Assembly (NCBI GenBank): GCA_038141525.1
Contig: JAYQIF010000008.1
Location: 558,001 to 622,000, forward strand
DNA from: BACL21 sp038141525
GTDB taxonomy: Bacteria; Bacteroidota; Bacteroidia; Flavobacteriales; Flavobacteriaceae
Direction: 5' to 3'
DNA: 64,000 nucleotides
Position numbers and translations under genes: made by a program
In this document: positions 37,957-48,614 of the stretch, one piece after another
Numbering within the stretch: the stretch's first letter is position 1
Layout: every line of letters starts with the position of its first letter
The notes under the pieces: generated by a model
What the model saw: only the letters and a program-made list of their open reading frames with translations
What the model was told of the DNA's origin: nothing
Databases searched by the model: none

Positions 37957-38010
37957 ATAACAACAGCTAGTTCACGAGACGGACGTTTCGTGAGGCCACC
38001 AGTTGTTATT
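37957..38010 (-). promoter_or_regulatory. Leader hairpin overlapping the Trp codons
   Basis: On the minus strand, ATAACAAC (in 38009-38002, just before the two Trp codons) can pair with GTTGTTAT (37964-37957). Inside, TCACGA (37993-37988) can pair with TCGTGA (37977-37972). This long hairpin contains the TGGTGG codons and the leader stop, as a 1:2 pause hairpin does in trp attenuators. A ribosome stalled at the Trp codons would prevent it from forming. I could not see a strong alternative pairing with the terminator's 5' strand; folding is needed. Confidence 0.6.
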
Positions 38011-38028
38011 TAAAAATTGTCTTTTCAT
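37972..38028 (-). CDS. trpL: Putative trp leader peptide
   Basis: An 18-codon ORF reading MKRQFLNNNWWPHETSVS, then TGA. Two adjacent Trp codons (38001-37996) in so short an ORF are very unlikely by chance. It starts about where transcription from the upstream promoter should begin, so the mRNA may be leaderless. Its stop lies 27 bases before the terminator stem. Its likely role is sensing charged tRNA-Trp by ribosome stalling, not making a functional peptide. It is too short for ordinary gene finders. Confidence 0.78.
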   Translation of the reverse strand: MKRQFLNNNWWPHETSVS

Positions 38029-38033
38029 TGTGA

Positions 38034-38065
38034 TAAAAGTAGTGGGTGTATTTTATTTTTCCAAA
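38034..38065 (-). promoter_or_regulatory. Promoter of the trpB2 leader
   Basis: The minus strand has TTTG (plus 38062-38065), then 20 bases, then TACTTTTA (plus 38034-38041), one base off TAnnTTTG. The predicted transcript start falls at or close to the leader peptide ATG at 38028. Confidence 0.65.
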
Positions 38066-38091
38066 ATTCTAGAGAAAAATATTTACGAAAA

Positions 38092-39666
38092 CTACAAAAT
38101 ATCCGTAACCACCTTATAATGAGGGTCTTCCATCACGTTTACGTCGATGATCTGCTCGGCATTGCGCAAGAGTTTCAAACAATCTGCGCTTAAGTGCTTT
38201 AGGCGGACTCGCTTCCCTTGGGCAGCATATCGCTCCGTAAGTCCATTAAGGGCTTCAATAGCCGACATGTCTACCACACGACTTTCTTGAAAATCAATAA
38301 TCACCTCCTCAGGATCATTGGCGATGTCAAATTTTTCATTAAACACGGCCACAGAGCCAAAGAACAAGGGACCATAAATTTCATAATGCTTTATCCCTTG
38401 GCTATCGACATGCTTGCGCGCGCGTATTCTTTTGGAGTTATCCCAGGCAAACACTAACGCAGAGACTACTACCCCGATAAGTACCGCAATCGCCAAATTA
38501 TGAGAGAGTACTGTGACCAGCGTCACTAAAACCATGACAAAAATATCTGACTTTGGCATTTTGTTTAAGGCCCGAAAACTCGCCCATTCAAAAGTCCCCA
38601 CCGAGACCATAATCATAAGCCCCGTGAGCGCAGCCATAGGCAGGCGTTCTATTATCGGTGCGCCAAACATCACAAAAACCAGCAGCATAACTGCAGCGAC
38701 AATCCCCGAGAGTCGGGCTCGCGCCCCCGAAGAAATATTAATCAAACTTTGACCAATCATGGCACATCCGCCCATACCTAAGAAAAATCCAGAGAGGATG
38801 TTTGCGCCACCTTGCGCTATGGCTTCTTTATTGCTGCGCCCTCTTGTCCGGGTAATTTCATCGACAATATTTAAGGTCAACAAGCTTTCGATCAGACCCA
38901 CCCCGGCCACTATAGCCGCATAGGGCAAAACCAGTAATAAAGTCTCCATATTAAAAGGCACATCAGGAATAGAAGGCACCGGAAAACCTCCGCGGACAGA
39001 AGCGATGTCCCCTACGGTAGACGTTTGTATGTCAAAAAAGTAAACAAGGGCGAAAATCGTTAGAATCGCCGCTAATCCCGAAGGAAAGGCTTTGGTCAGT
39101 TTGGGCAGACCCCAAACAATCAGAATGGCCAAAGCAACCAGCCCCATAAAACTGTACAGTGCCGTTCCCTGCATCCAAGGGGCAGAAGGGTCTGTGCTGT
39201 TAACCGTAAACTGAGGCAACTGAGCCATAAAAATGATAATCGCCAGACCGTTGACAAAACCGAAAATCACAGGCTGTGGTACCAGACGAATAAATTTACC
39301 CAAGCGTAAAAATCCAAAAATCAATTGGAGCACTCCGGCCAGAATTACGGTCAAAAATATATACTCGGTAATCTGCTCGATATTAATTTCAGGGTATAAA
39401 ACCCGTAACTGAGCAATGAGTCCGACAAAAACGACAGCAACCGCTCCCGTAGCTCCAGAAATCATTCCCGGGCGTCCTCCGAAAATCGCCGTAACCAGCC
39501 CCATCATAAAAGCCGCATAGAGCCCGGTAAGTGGAGATAGTCCCGCCAATAATGCAAAGGCCACGGCTTCTGGCACTAAGGCCAGGGCCACGGTGAGTCC
39601 AGACAGTACTTCAATTTTATAATCTACCTTTTGGCGAAAGTCAAATAGGTTTAAGTATTTCTTCAT
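38092..39666 (-). CDS. SulP-family anion transporter with STAS domain
   Basis: An inner-membrane transporter of the SLC26/SulP family, moving sulfate, bicarbonate or other anions. The 524 residues start MKKYLNLFDFRQKVDYKIEV. The transmembrane part carries ALALVPEAVAFALLAGLSPL, TGLYAAFMMGLVTAIFGGRP, GATGAVAVV and QGGANILSGFFLGMGGCAMI. A C-terminal STAS domain (about residues 425-520, VIIDFQESRVVDMSAIEAL) follows. The substrate is uncertain; marine SulP proteins are often Na+/bicarbonate or sulfate carriers. The ATG at 39666 is preferred over an earlier in-frame start with no conservation. It lies upstream of the trpB2 leader promoter on the same strand. Confidence 0.93.
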   Translation of the reverse strand: MKKYLNLFDFRQKVDYKIEVLSGLTVALALVPEAVAFALLAGLSPLTGLYAAFMMGLVTAIFGGRPGMISGATGAVAVVFVGLIAQLRVLYPEINIEQITEYIFLTVILAGVLQLIFGFLRLGKFIRLVPQPVIFGFVNGLAIIIFMAQLPQFTVNSTDPSAPWMQGTALYSFMGLVALAILIVWGLPKLTKAFPSGLAAILTIFALVYFFDIQTSTVGDIASVRGGFPVPSIPDVPFNMETLLLVLPYAAIVAGVGLIESLLTLNIVDEITRTRGRSNKEAIAQGGANILSGFFLGMGGCAMIGQSLINISSGARARLSGIVAAVMLLVFVMFGAPIIERLPMAALTGLMIMVSVGTFEWASFRALNKMPKSDIFVMVLVTLVTVLSHNLAIAVLIGVVVSALVFAWDNSKRIRARKHVDSQGIKHYEIYGPLFFGSVAVFNEKFDIANDPEEVIIDFQESRVVDMSAIEALNGLTERYAAQGKRVRLKHLSADCLKLLRNAEQIIDVNVMEDPHYKVVTDIL

Positions 39667-39839
39667 AATTGTATTTTGTGCTGTAGCTGATTTGTTTTCT
39701 GAGCTAACAAAGTATCCAAGTCCCATTACTGATTGGGCTTAAAACTGACTCGATAAGGCCTGATTCATGCAATGGAAAGGTTTGCTCCATTCCTTTCATC
39801 AAGAAATTCGGCCTTTAGATCAATCCAACAATTTTTTGA

Positions 39840-40362
39840 CTATCTGGCTTTAGTGATTGAATAAAAGAAATCGATCAGGCGCCCCTGCTCATCGACTAGG
39901 TACTTCTGAAAGTTCCATTTAACTGAAGAATCCTGAGATCCATTTTTGGCTTTTTGAGTCAGCCATTGGTAAAGCGGATGCTGATTGGGCCTTTGACCTC
40001 AATTTTTTCGGTCATAGGAAATTCTACACCAAATTAGCACGGCAAAACGATTGGATCTCAGCCTCATCTCCCGGTTCTTGACCGCCGAATTGGTTACAGG
40101 GTAGTCCAATCACCACAAGCTTATCTTTATGATTTTCATAGAGCTCCTGAAGAGCGTCGTATTGCTTAGTGAACCCGCATTCGGAGGCCACGTTCACAAA
40201 AAGAATCTTTTTGCCTTTGTACTGAGCGAGATTCATAGGCTTGCCGTCGATGCCCTCAATAGCAATATCGTAGATGGATTCAACTGGTTGCTGCGCCATA
40301 GATTTTGGACCACAACCGAAAGCGGAAAAACAAAGCAGTCCGCCAAACAACATTCTTAACAT
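39840..40362 (-). CDS. Glutathione-peroxidase-family lipoprotein (frameshifted)
   Basis: A thiol peroxidase of the GPx family, probably thioredoxin dependent. A lipoprotein-like signal (MLRMLFGGLLCFSAFGCGPK) is followed by the fold with the peroxidatic cysteine in NVASECGFTKQYDALQELYE, the VIGLPCNQFGGQEPGDEAEI loop, and KWNFQKYLVDEQG. Two missing bases, near 40031-40033 and 39985, split the C-terminal part; with them restored the chain reads FGVEFPMTEKIEVKGPNQHP and ends SITKAR. About 174 residues. The ATG at 40362 is preferred over a TTG at 40377. An envelope location is inferred from the lipobox. Confidence 0.9.
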
Positions 40363-40587
40363 AACTTTTTTTTGCAAAGGTAGGCCCTGAGCAACAACAT
40401 AAAGAAATAAGTGACTAAAAATTTACCCAAAAAGCCCAATCTCAAAACGCAAAACCATGCATTTCACGACAAAAACAATGTCACTGGTGACAAAGAATTA
40501 GTGGATCCACTTGTTTCCACTATATGATTTGTATTTATCGAAGGAATATTTTTAATTTTAAAATACTAAAGCTCAAAACCTTAGAGA

Positions 40588-43500
40588 ATGACAACCTCAC
40601 CCTATAAAAAAGGTCATCGGTTTACTGGTGGCCACTCTTTTTTTATTCAATACTTCCATTAGCTTACCTCGCACCGAATCAGCCAAAGCGTTTCAATTCC
40701 GCATCAAAATGGATCTACACCAAGCGTACTCGAGTACGAGTCATGAATATATTCATCTTGGCGGGGCTGAGTGGACATTTAATGAAGATATTAGTAGCTG
40801 GGACACAAGTAATGTAATCGATATGGCCTTTTGTTTGATGGGGCATTTTCGTTCAATCAAGACATATCAAACTGGGATACAAGTAATGTGGTGGAATCTG
40901 TTTCCTCGCCTCTGCTTTTAATCAAGATATCAGTAATTGGGACACGACTCAGCCGAATATGTTTGGAGATGCGAGTTCGTTTAATCAAGACCTCGGAAAC
41001 TGGGACACAAGTAATCCAAGGAGTATGTTTCATCGGGCAAGTTCATTTAATCAAGATATCAGTAATTGGGACCGAGTAATATCACCAATATGAACAGTAT
41101 GTTTTTTAATGCCTCTGCCTTTAATCAGGATATCGGAAGCTGGTCACAGGTAATGTTATCGATATGAAAAGTCTTGCGCTGTCTAGTTCCTTCAATAATG
41201 AGAAACTGGGATATGGGAAATGTAAATGACGGTTTATGCTGATAAATACTGGATATCGAAAATTATGACGCCACCTTAATCGGATGGTCAGAGCAAATAC
41301 TGCAACCTAATCTCGATTTGGGCGCAGCAGGTTTGATATTGCAATGCAGCCATCGAGCGCCAAAATATTATCGACAACTTCGGGTGGACCATTAACGATG
41401 CCGGTGAAGACCCTAATTGCGAATTTGTATATCCCGTGGCCTATATCAGTAACACCACCCAACCTTGGGGGCGACAATCCAATATCATCGGTTTAGACGA
41501 AGTTTACCCAAATCAGTGGGCGCATTATTTTTATAATACCGTCGTTGCTTCAGAAGTCTTTGTCCCCGAGCGAAGCGTCGTTTTTATAGAAGGTCAGCCT
41601 CAGCTAAATTTTTTAAATGCAAACACACCATTAATCGAAGATTGGGTGCGGAAAGTTGCTGATCAGCGCAGCCACTAATGAATCTCTCGGGGTTATTGAT
41701 CTCGGATTCGGAATTTCATCATTTCGGATTCTTGACGCCAATGGATGGCCTGTGGATGTCAATGACCCATTTTTTACAGATTCTCCTTATAACCCAATAA
41801 TACCGAGCACTGGCCAATACCAGGGGAATTCTTTTTCTCATAACTATATCAATGGACCGGACCTCGAACCATTAATAAGAGACAGCGCCTCAAGAATAAC
41901 CTTGGGTCAAAAATCAGTGGGATCCGGCTTGGTGCGATTTTCTGGTTTGACCACGCCATGGTTTATCGATGATAATAATACCGGCGTTGGCTACCAGAAC
42001 CTGAAATATGGAATTTACTTTATCGCATATTGTATTTTGAAACAGATAGCATACCTCCCACGGCCATTTGTCAAAACTTAACCGTGGCTTTAGACGCCAA
42101 TGGAATGCGACAATTTTGGCTTCTGATATTGACAATGGATCGACGGACAATATTTCAATTGCCTCCATGAGCCTCGACATCAGCAGTTTTAGTTGTGAAG
42201 ATTTAGGACCAAATACAGTAACATTAACCGTAACCGACGGTGGGGGTAATTCAAGCAGTTGTACATCCATTGTTACGGTCGTTGACACCATGGACCCAAC
42301 AGTAGTTACTCAGAATATTACCGTTCAGCTTGACGCCACAGGAAACGCGACCATTGTGACTGACCGATATCGACAATGGCTCTTCGGATAACTGTACTGT
42401 TGTTTCGTTGACTTTGGATGTGAGTAGCTTTAGCTGTGCAGATTTAGGGGCAAACATCGTGACTTTGACAGCCGAAGACCAAAGCGGTAATACAGGATCA
42501 GCAACTGCTACCAGTTACAGTTGAAGACAATTTGGCACCTACCGTTGTGACCCAAGACATTACGGTCAATTTGGACGCCATGGGTATGGCCACGATTACC
42601 CCGGCAGGCATCGACAATGGTTCTTCAGATAACTGTACTATTGATACTTATTCCCTCGATATTGACAGCTTTAGCTGTGCAGATGTAGGGCCAAATACAG
42701 TAACTTTGACCGTGGTTGATATAAGTGGAAATTCTGCTCAGGCCACAGCCGTGGTGACTGTGGTTAATCCAACCGCCAACCAGTGCTCCTTTATCTGGCG
42801 GGGACCAAAGCGAATGTGCCCTAAGTCCACTCCAAACCCTTACCGCTACGGCCAATGTCAATGCCGGAGAGACCCTTAATCTGGTATGATGCCGCAACTG
42901 GGGGTAATGTTGTGGTTGACCCATCATTAAATGCATTAGGCAGCATTGACTTATTTCGCTGAAGCGGTGAATGATTTATCCTCTTGTATTCCTTATCGCG
43001 CACGGCAGTTACCCTTGAGATCTTAGCCCTGCCCATACCGACAATTACAAACAATACCGGGATTAGCCTGCTGGATTGTAACTTTACCTCTATCAGTTTA
43101 ACAGCCTCTGGAGGCGACGGCTACCTGTGGTCTACTGGGGAGACCACAGCAACAATAGATGTGACAACCCCGGATACTTATTCTGTGACTGTGACAGGAA
43201 CCAATGGATGCTACTGATGTGACCTCAGTGGTCATTAATCAAGACATTACTTTGCCCATTCCTGTTATTACCAACAACACAGGAGCAACAGAACTGACCT
43301 GCAACCTCACGTCGATTAATCTTACCGCCTCTGGGGAGACAGTTATCTTTGGTCGACTGGAGCGACGACAGCCACAATTGATGTCACCACGCCGGATACC
43401 TACTCGGTGACTGTAACTGGACCTAATGGGTGTGAAGACACAACTGCTTTGGTCATTACCCAAGACATCACTTTACCCATACCTGTAATCACAAACAATA

Positions 43501-45440
43501 CTGGCGCCACTCAGCTCGATTGTAATGTAAACTCAATTAATCTGACTGCATCTGGGGGCGACAGTTATCTTTGGTCGACTGGTGCGACTACAGCAACAAT
43601 TGATGTCACCACACCAAACACCTATTCGGTAACTGTGACTGGCCCCAATGGGTGTGATGACACGACTGCTATAGTCATAACAGAGGATGTGAGTTTGCCC
43701 ATCCCTGTGATTAACAATAACACAGGAACTACTGAGCTGAATTGCGATGTCACTTCCATTAATCTTACGGCCTCTGGGGGAGACACTTATCTTTGGTCTA
43801 CTGGAGCCACCACCGCGAGTATTGATGTTACGACCCCTGATACTTATTCAGTCACGGTAACTGGTGCAAACGGCTGTGAAGATTTGACTTCTATTGTGAT
43901 TACTCAGGACGTAAGCTTACCTGTTCCAGTAATCACTAATAATACAGGCACTACCGAACTCAATTGTATTGTAACAACAATTAATCTCACTGCCTCTGGT
44001 GGAGCCAGCTATGTATGGTCGAATGGAGCAACGACGGCCAGCATCAATGTCACAAGCCCGGATACCTACACCGTAACCGTGACTGGAGTTAATGGATGTT
44101 CTGATGAAACTTCTTTGAGCATAACTCAGGATATAACCCAAACCGATCCGCCAATTTCTGGGGGTACCCAGTCTGAGTGTGAGCTTTTCCCGGTCCAAAC
44201 ACTTACCGCATCAGCAACAGTAGGCGCTGGTGAAACCCTGGTTTGGTATGACGCTGCTTCGGGAGGTAACGTGGTGGCAAACCCATCGCTCAACACTGTG
44301 GGAAGTGTCACCTATTATGCTACGGCTGTAGACGACCTCAATGGCTGTGAAAGTGTGTTTAGGGAGCCCGTCACTCTAGAAATTATCGACGCTCCATCGG
44401 CCCCTCTTAGTGGAGGTGACATTATCGAGGTTGCTCAAGACCCCATACAAACCATTACCGCCACCGCCACGGTGAATGCTGGAGACTTACTGACCTGGTT
44501 TGACGCAGCAGTGGGCGGCAACATAATTACCGATCCAAGTTTAAGTACTCCTGGCACGGTAACTTATTACGCCGAGTCATTTGACCCCACTCTGGGCTGC
44601 GATAGTCCTGTCCGCACAGGCGTGACTTTGACCCTAACGGCCACCTGTGATGACGGAGTTAGAAATGGAGACGAAACAGGAATCGATTGTGGGGGTAGCT
44701 CTTGTTTTGAATGCGCGCCTGAAACCATCCTCCATGAGGGCTATTTCGAAACTGGCTGGGACGGCTGGATTGACGGAGGGATTGATTGCGAGCGGTTTTT
44801 TGGTCCCGAATCCTACGAAGGAGATTATTCTATCAGATTACGGGCCGATACAGGCCTTGAATCTTCAATGATTCTGGAAAATATAGACATTGAGGCCTTT
44901 AATTGGGTGATAGTAGATTTTTATTTTTACACCAAAAACCTTTCTTATGGAGAGCGATTCATTCTTGAGTATACCGATGATCTTTTTTATTACACGGTTG
45001 CCGAGTTTGTAAAAGGAGAAGATTTTGACAATGAGCAATTTTACAATAAATCCGTATTGATGCTGCGCTACAATAACGAATTCAGTCAAAATGCAAGTTG
45101 GCGTTTTAGAGCCATCACCAACAGTCAAAATGACCAAGTATTTATCGATCAAGTCACCATTACTGGTAATCCTGAGGCGGTCTTTCTGTCGGGAACCAGT
45201 GAAGTCTTTATGCCACCATACTTATCTCTAGCGCCCAACCCAGCAAGGGACTACATCAGTATCAAAACGTCTATGGAAGGTAATTTAGACTATACGATTT
45301 ACAACTTCCTGGGGCAAGTCATTCACAGGGGACCGTATAATGGTATTGAAATCCCAGTCTACGATTTGGCCACGGGGCTGTACTTCCTAGAAATCAGTAA
45401 CGGTGAACAGAAATCGCATCGAAAGTTTGTCAAGGAATAA
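40588..45440 (+). CDS. Giant modular T9SS surface protein (many frameshifts)
   Basis: A secreted protein of about 1,600 residues after repair. Modules in order: a signal peptide (PIKKVIGLLVATLFLF); BspA-like DUF285 repeats with FNQDISNWDTSNV (about 40780-41300, closing ENYDATLIGWSEQ); an unrecognised module (41430-42050); three HYR-like repeats (42050-42770); a GETLIWYDAATGGNVV Ig-like module; five 74-residue Ig-like repeats (43029-44138); two more GETLVWYDAASGGNVV-type modules; a Cys-rich CDDGVRNGDETGIDCGG segment; a beta-sandwich-like domain (44720-45170); and a type A T9SS domain (LSLAPNPARDYISIKT to the end). At least ten indels lie between 40600 and 43420; 43407-45440 is intact. Adhesion or surface display is likely. 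Confidence 0.82.
43029..44138 (+). repeat. Five tandem 222-bp coding repeats
   Basis: Units begin near 43029, 43252, 43473, 43695 and 43917 with LPIPxITNNTG and contain INLTASGG, YLWSTGATTATIDVTTPDTY and SVTVTG-NGC. The last three are exactly 222 bases (74 codons). The first two differ by one base each because of indels. They encode Ig-like beta modules inside the giant T9SS protein. Confidence 0.92.
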
Positions 45441-45512
45441 AATGATGTTTTGATCAAGACTTCCTGCATAGCGCATTCTTGTGTAAAACTCCTTGCAATG
45501 AACTGAACAAAA

Positions 45513-45537
45513 AACCCCGGCTATTGCCGGGGTTTTT
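45513..45537. terminator. Bidirectional terminator between the T9SS gene and the tRNAs
   Basis: Stem AACCCCGGC (45513-45521) with GCCGGGGTT (45526-45534), loop TATT, flanked by A- and T-runs. It can end the tRNA-Leu transcript (minus) and the T9SS gene transcript (plus). Confidence 0.9.
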
Positions 45538-45538
45538 G

Positions 45539-45624
45539 TACAGAAGACGGGACTTGAACCCGTACGGACATTACTGTCCACTGGATTTTAAGTCCAGCGT
45601 GTCTACCAATTCCACCACTTCTGC
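45539..45624 (-). tRNA. tRNA-Leu (anticodon TAA)
   Basis: An 86-base type II tRNA on the minus strand. The acceptor stem is GCAGAAG with CTTCTGT, the discriminator is A, the anticodon stem CTGGA/TCCAG encloses CTTAAAA (TAA), there is a long variable arm, and the T arm contains GGTTCAAGTCC. CCA is not encoded. Confidence 0.95.
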
Positions 45625-45631
45625 AGCAGTG

Positions 45632-45659
45632 ATAAAAAAAGCCGAACGCGTTCGGCTTT
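45632..45659 (-). terminator. Terminator after tRNA-Gly
   Basis: On the minus strand, AAAGCCGAA/TTCGGCTTT (45659-45651 with 45646-45638) around a CGCG loop, followed by a T-run. It lies between tRNA-Gly and tRNA-Leu, so the two are probably separate or partly separate transcripts. Confidence 0.75.
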
Positions 45660-45660
45660 G

Positions 45661-45736
45661 TGGAGCGAAAAACGGGATTCGAACCCGCGACCTCCACCTT
45701 GGCAAGGTGGCGCTCTACCAACTGAGCTATTTTCGC
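45661..45736 (-). tRNA. tRNA-Gly (anticodon GCC)
   Basis: A 76-base tRNA including an encoded CCA. The acceptor stem is GCGAAAA/TTTTCGC, the D arm is AGCTCAGTTGGTAGAGC, the anticodon stem CCACC/GGTGG encloses TTGCCAA (GCC), and the T arm contains GGTTCGAATCC. Confidence 0.96.
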
Positions 45737-45875
45737 GTATAATTTATGAACATTCCTTCCTTTGAAGGCGGGAGCAAATTTAAAATATTTAGGATAAATA
45801 CAAAGGGAATTTTTCGAAAAAATAAAGGACAAAGCCTTATTGCTTCACCTTTTTGTCTTGAGACCCGACCAAAAG

Positions 45876-48450
45876 TTATTTAATGTCGTTTAGAGCCATA
45901 AGCGCCGCCATGGGCGTGAGATTGTCGATATCAGTATTCAATATCTTTTGCTTGATGTCCTCTAAAAGCGGATCGTCGAGTTGAATAAAACTCAGCTGCA
46001 TGGATTCTGCGGCCGAGGTGGCAGCCGAGGCCGCGTTATCAGCAGTAGATCGGGAGGATTCTAGTTGCCTCAATATGGCCTCTGAGCGTCTGATAATCGC
46101 CGATGGCATCCCCGCCATTTTGGCCACGTGGATCCCAAAACTGTGCTCCGAACCCCCTGAACTAGCGTGCGCAAAAACAAAACAGTATCGTCGAGTTCTT
46201 TGATTGAAACATTAAAATTCTTGATCCGCTCAAAGGATTGGGTCATTTCGTTGAGCTCATGGTAATGGGTGGCAAAAAGGGTTTTGGCCCGCGAGGGATG
46301 CTCATGCAGGTATTCGCTAATCGCCCAAGCAATAGAAATCACATCATAAGTACTGGTGCCACGACCGATTTCATCCAAAAGGATCAAACTCCGCTCGGAA
46401 ACGTTATTCAAAATACTGGCCGTCTCATTCATCTCGACCATAAAGGTAGACTCCCCTTGGGCGATGTTATCGCTGGCCCCAACACGGGTAAATATTTTAT
46501 CGACCACCCCCATGGTCACGGCCTCTGCCGGCACAAAAGAGCCCATTTGGGCCATGATCACAATCAAAGCGGTTTGGCGCAATAAGGCACTCTTACCACT
46601 CATATTGGGTCCAGTAATCATGATGATTTGTTGCTGTTCACGATCCAGAAATACATCATTGGCGATATAAGGATTATCCTGGGGCAGTTGTCGTTCAATC
46701 ACCGGATGACGACCTTGTTTGATGTCCAAAGCAAAACCATCGTTAAGCTCAGGACAGACATAATTATTTTTGACCGCCAGTTCGGCAAAGCCCATAAGGC
46801 AATCCATTTCTGCTAAAGCCACCGCCGTGTTTTTGAACCGCGCTGATATACGGCATTATTTTTTGCACCAGCGCAAGGAACAATTCCTGCTCCAGCACGG
46901 CAATGCGCTCTTCGGCCCCGAATATTTTGGCCTCATACGTTTTGAGCTCTTCGGTGATATAACGCTCAGCATTGACCAGCGTCTGCTTGCGGATCCAATG
47001 CTCAGGGACTTTATCCTTATGAGTGTTGCGCACCTCTATGTAATAACCAAAGACGTTATTGGAGTCAATTTTAAGCGAAGGAATCCCCGTTTCTTCTTGA
47101 TGGCGCTGCAGCATTTCTTCCAAATGCGTTTTACCGCCGCTGGCGATAGAGCGTAAATCATCCAGCTCTTTACTGACCCCTGCGGCCATTACAGAGCCTT
47201 TGCTCAGTAGTGCAGGGACCTGCTCCTGAAGCTGACTGTAAATCAAATCCACTAATTCAGGACATAAATCCATGCGCCCACCCAAATCATTGAGCGCCTG
47301 TTGATCAGCGTTTAATGCAGCCTCTGCAATCGGTCCTGCCGCAGTAAGAGAGTCGGCCAAATAACGCACCTCCTTAGGGTTAATTTTAGCCGTTGCTGTT
47401 TTGGAAATCAAGCGCTCCAAATCCCTACGCCTTTTAAGGCTTGACGCAGCTCGGCGCGTAACTCAGCTTTGTGCTGCCAATAGCCCACCACCTGATGTCG
47501 GGCTTGGATGGGTCGATATTTTTTAAAGGCAAGGCTAGCCATCTTTTGAGCAAGCGCCCGCCCATAGGAGAGATGGTCTCATCCATCACCCCAAATAGCG
47601 TGGCCTGGGCCGAGCCAGAACCGCCAAACAGTTCCAGATTACGCATGGTAAATTGATCCATCCACACATACTGATCTTGAGCAATACGCGAAATTCTGGT
47701 GATATGGCTTAAATCCCGATGTTGGGTCGTGCTGATATAATGCAGTATGGCTCCAGCCGCGAGCAGGCCCAATTCGAGTTTCTCCACGCCAAAGCCCTTG
47801 AGGCTTTTGGTTTTAAAATGACCCAAGAGCAGGTCTTCGGCATAGGACTTTTGAAAGACCCAATCCTCCAAGAAAAAGGCATGTCCCTGTGACGCCGAGG
47901 ACTTTTGAATAGCTTGACGTTCCTTCTTGTGCCAAAGCACCTCAGCAGGATTAAACTTCTGAAGCAAAGCCTGAACATAACTGCGATCGCCTTGAGCCAC
48001 TAAAAATTCCCCTGTGGAGATGTCCAAAAAAGATACTCCACTCAGGTTTTGATCGCCACTGACCGCCGCCAAAAAATTATTGCTTTTGCGTTGCAGGATA
48101 TCGTCATTCAAAGCCACCCCTGGGGTAACCAGCTCAGTGCCCCCGCGCTTGACTATGGTCTTGGTTTGTTTTGGATCTTCTAACTGATCGCAAATCGCGA
48201 CACGGCAGCCCGCCATCACCAGTTTGGGCAAATAAGTGTTCAAGGCGTGATGCGGAAAGCCTGCAAGCTCCGTTTGATCCCCGCCATTATTGCGTGCGGT
48301 GAGCGTAATGTTTAATATCTCCGCGGCACGCACAGCATCCTGACCAAAAGTCTCGTAAAAATCGCCCACACGAAAAAGCAATACAGCATCTGGGTACTTG
48401 GTTTTAATCCCCTGATACTGCTGCATTAAAGGCGTAATTTTTTTGGCCAT
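45876..48450 (-). CDS. mutS: DNA mismatch repair protein MutS (frameshifted)
   Basis: Recognises mismatches and recruits MutL. The N-terminus has the mismatch-binding VGDFYETFGQDAVRAAEIL. The lever/clamp region has YISAVQK and SNNVFGYYIEVRNTH. The ATPase has Walker A GPNMSGKSALLRQTA (about residue 614), STFMVEMNETASIL and LILLDEIGRGTSTYD. The C-terminus is the HVAKMAGMPSAIIRRSEAIL helix-turn-helix. Four one-base errors break the frame near 47510, 47428, 46830-46834 (T5 run) and 46153-46157 (C5 run). About 858 residues after repair. One oddity is TYDVISIAWA where TYDGISIAWA is nearly invariant. Confidence 0.97.
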
Positions 48451-48575
48451 GCTTTGGTTTTGTGCTAGACGGGCTAAGGTACTTATTAATTAAAATTATT
48501 GAAAATTCTCCGCTCCAATTCTTTGGACCCACAAGTCAATCAAACATCAGCTCAGGACAAAGGCGACCCTATGCG

Positions 48576-48605
48576 TTGTCTCTTTTTCTGAAAGCCGTAT
48601 TTTTG
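48576..48605 (+). promoter_or_regulatory. Promoter of the SpoU methyltransferase gene
   Basis: TTG (48576-48578), then 19 bases, then TATTTTTG (48598-48605), an exact consensus fit. The ATG is at 48615, nine bases downstream, so the 5' leader is only a few bases or absent. This also excludes the longer open frame starting at 48462. Confidence 0.75.
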
Positions 48606-48614
48606 CCCAGCATT

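Noticed and set aside
39740..39805. Hairpin AATGGA...TCCATT between the SulP and GPx genes as a regulatory element.
   Set aside because: Only six pairs, no T-run, and no conserved position relative to either gene.
40588..43420. Reading the broken N-terminal half of the giant T9SS gene as several small genes.
   Set aside because: The pieces join into one domain order (BspA-like, HYR, Ig-like, T9SS tail) and none of the later pieces has its own signal peptide.
43029..44138. The repeat array as a CRISPR or satellite.
   Set aside because: Units are 222 bases, directly adjacent and in-frame, and encode Ig-like domains; there are no spacers.
45521..45832. A 103-residue open frame on the minus strand and one on the plus strand across the tRNAs.
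   Set aside because: They simply cover the two tRNA genes and terminators and have no protein-like features.
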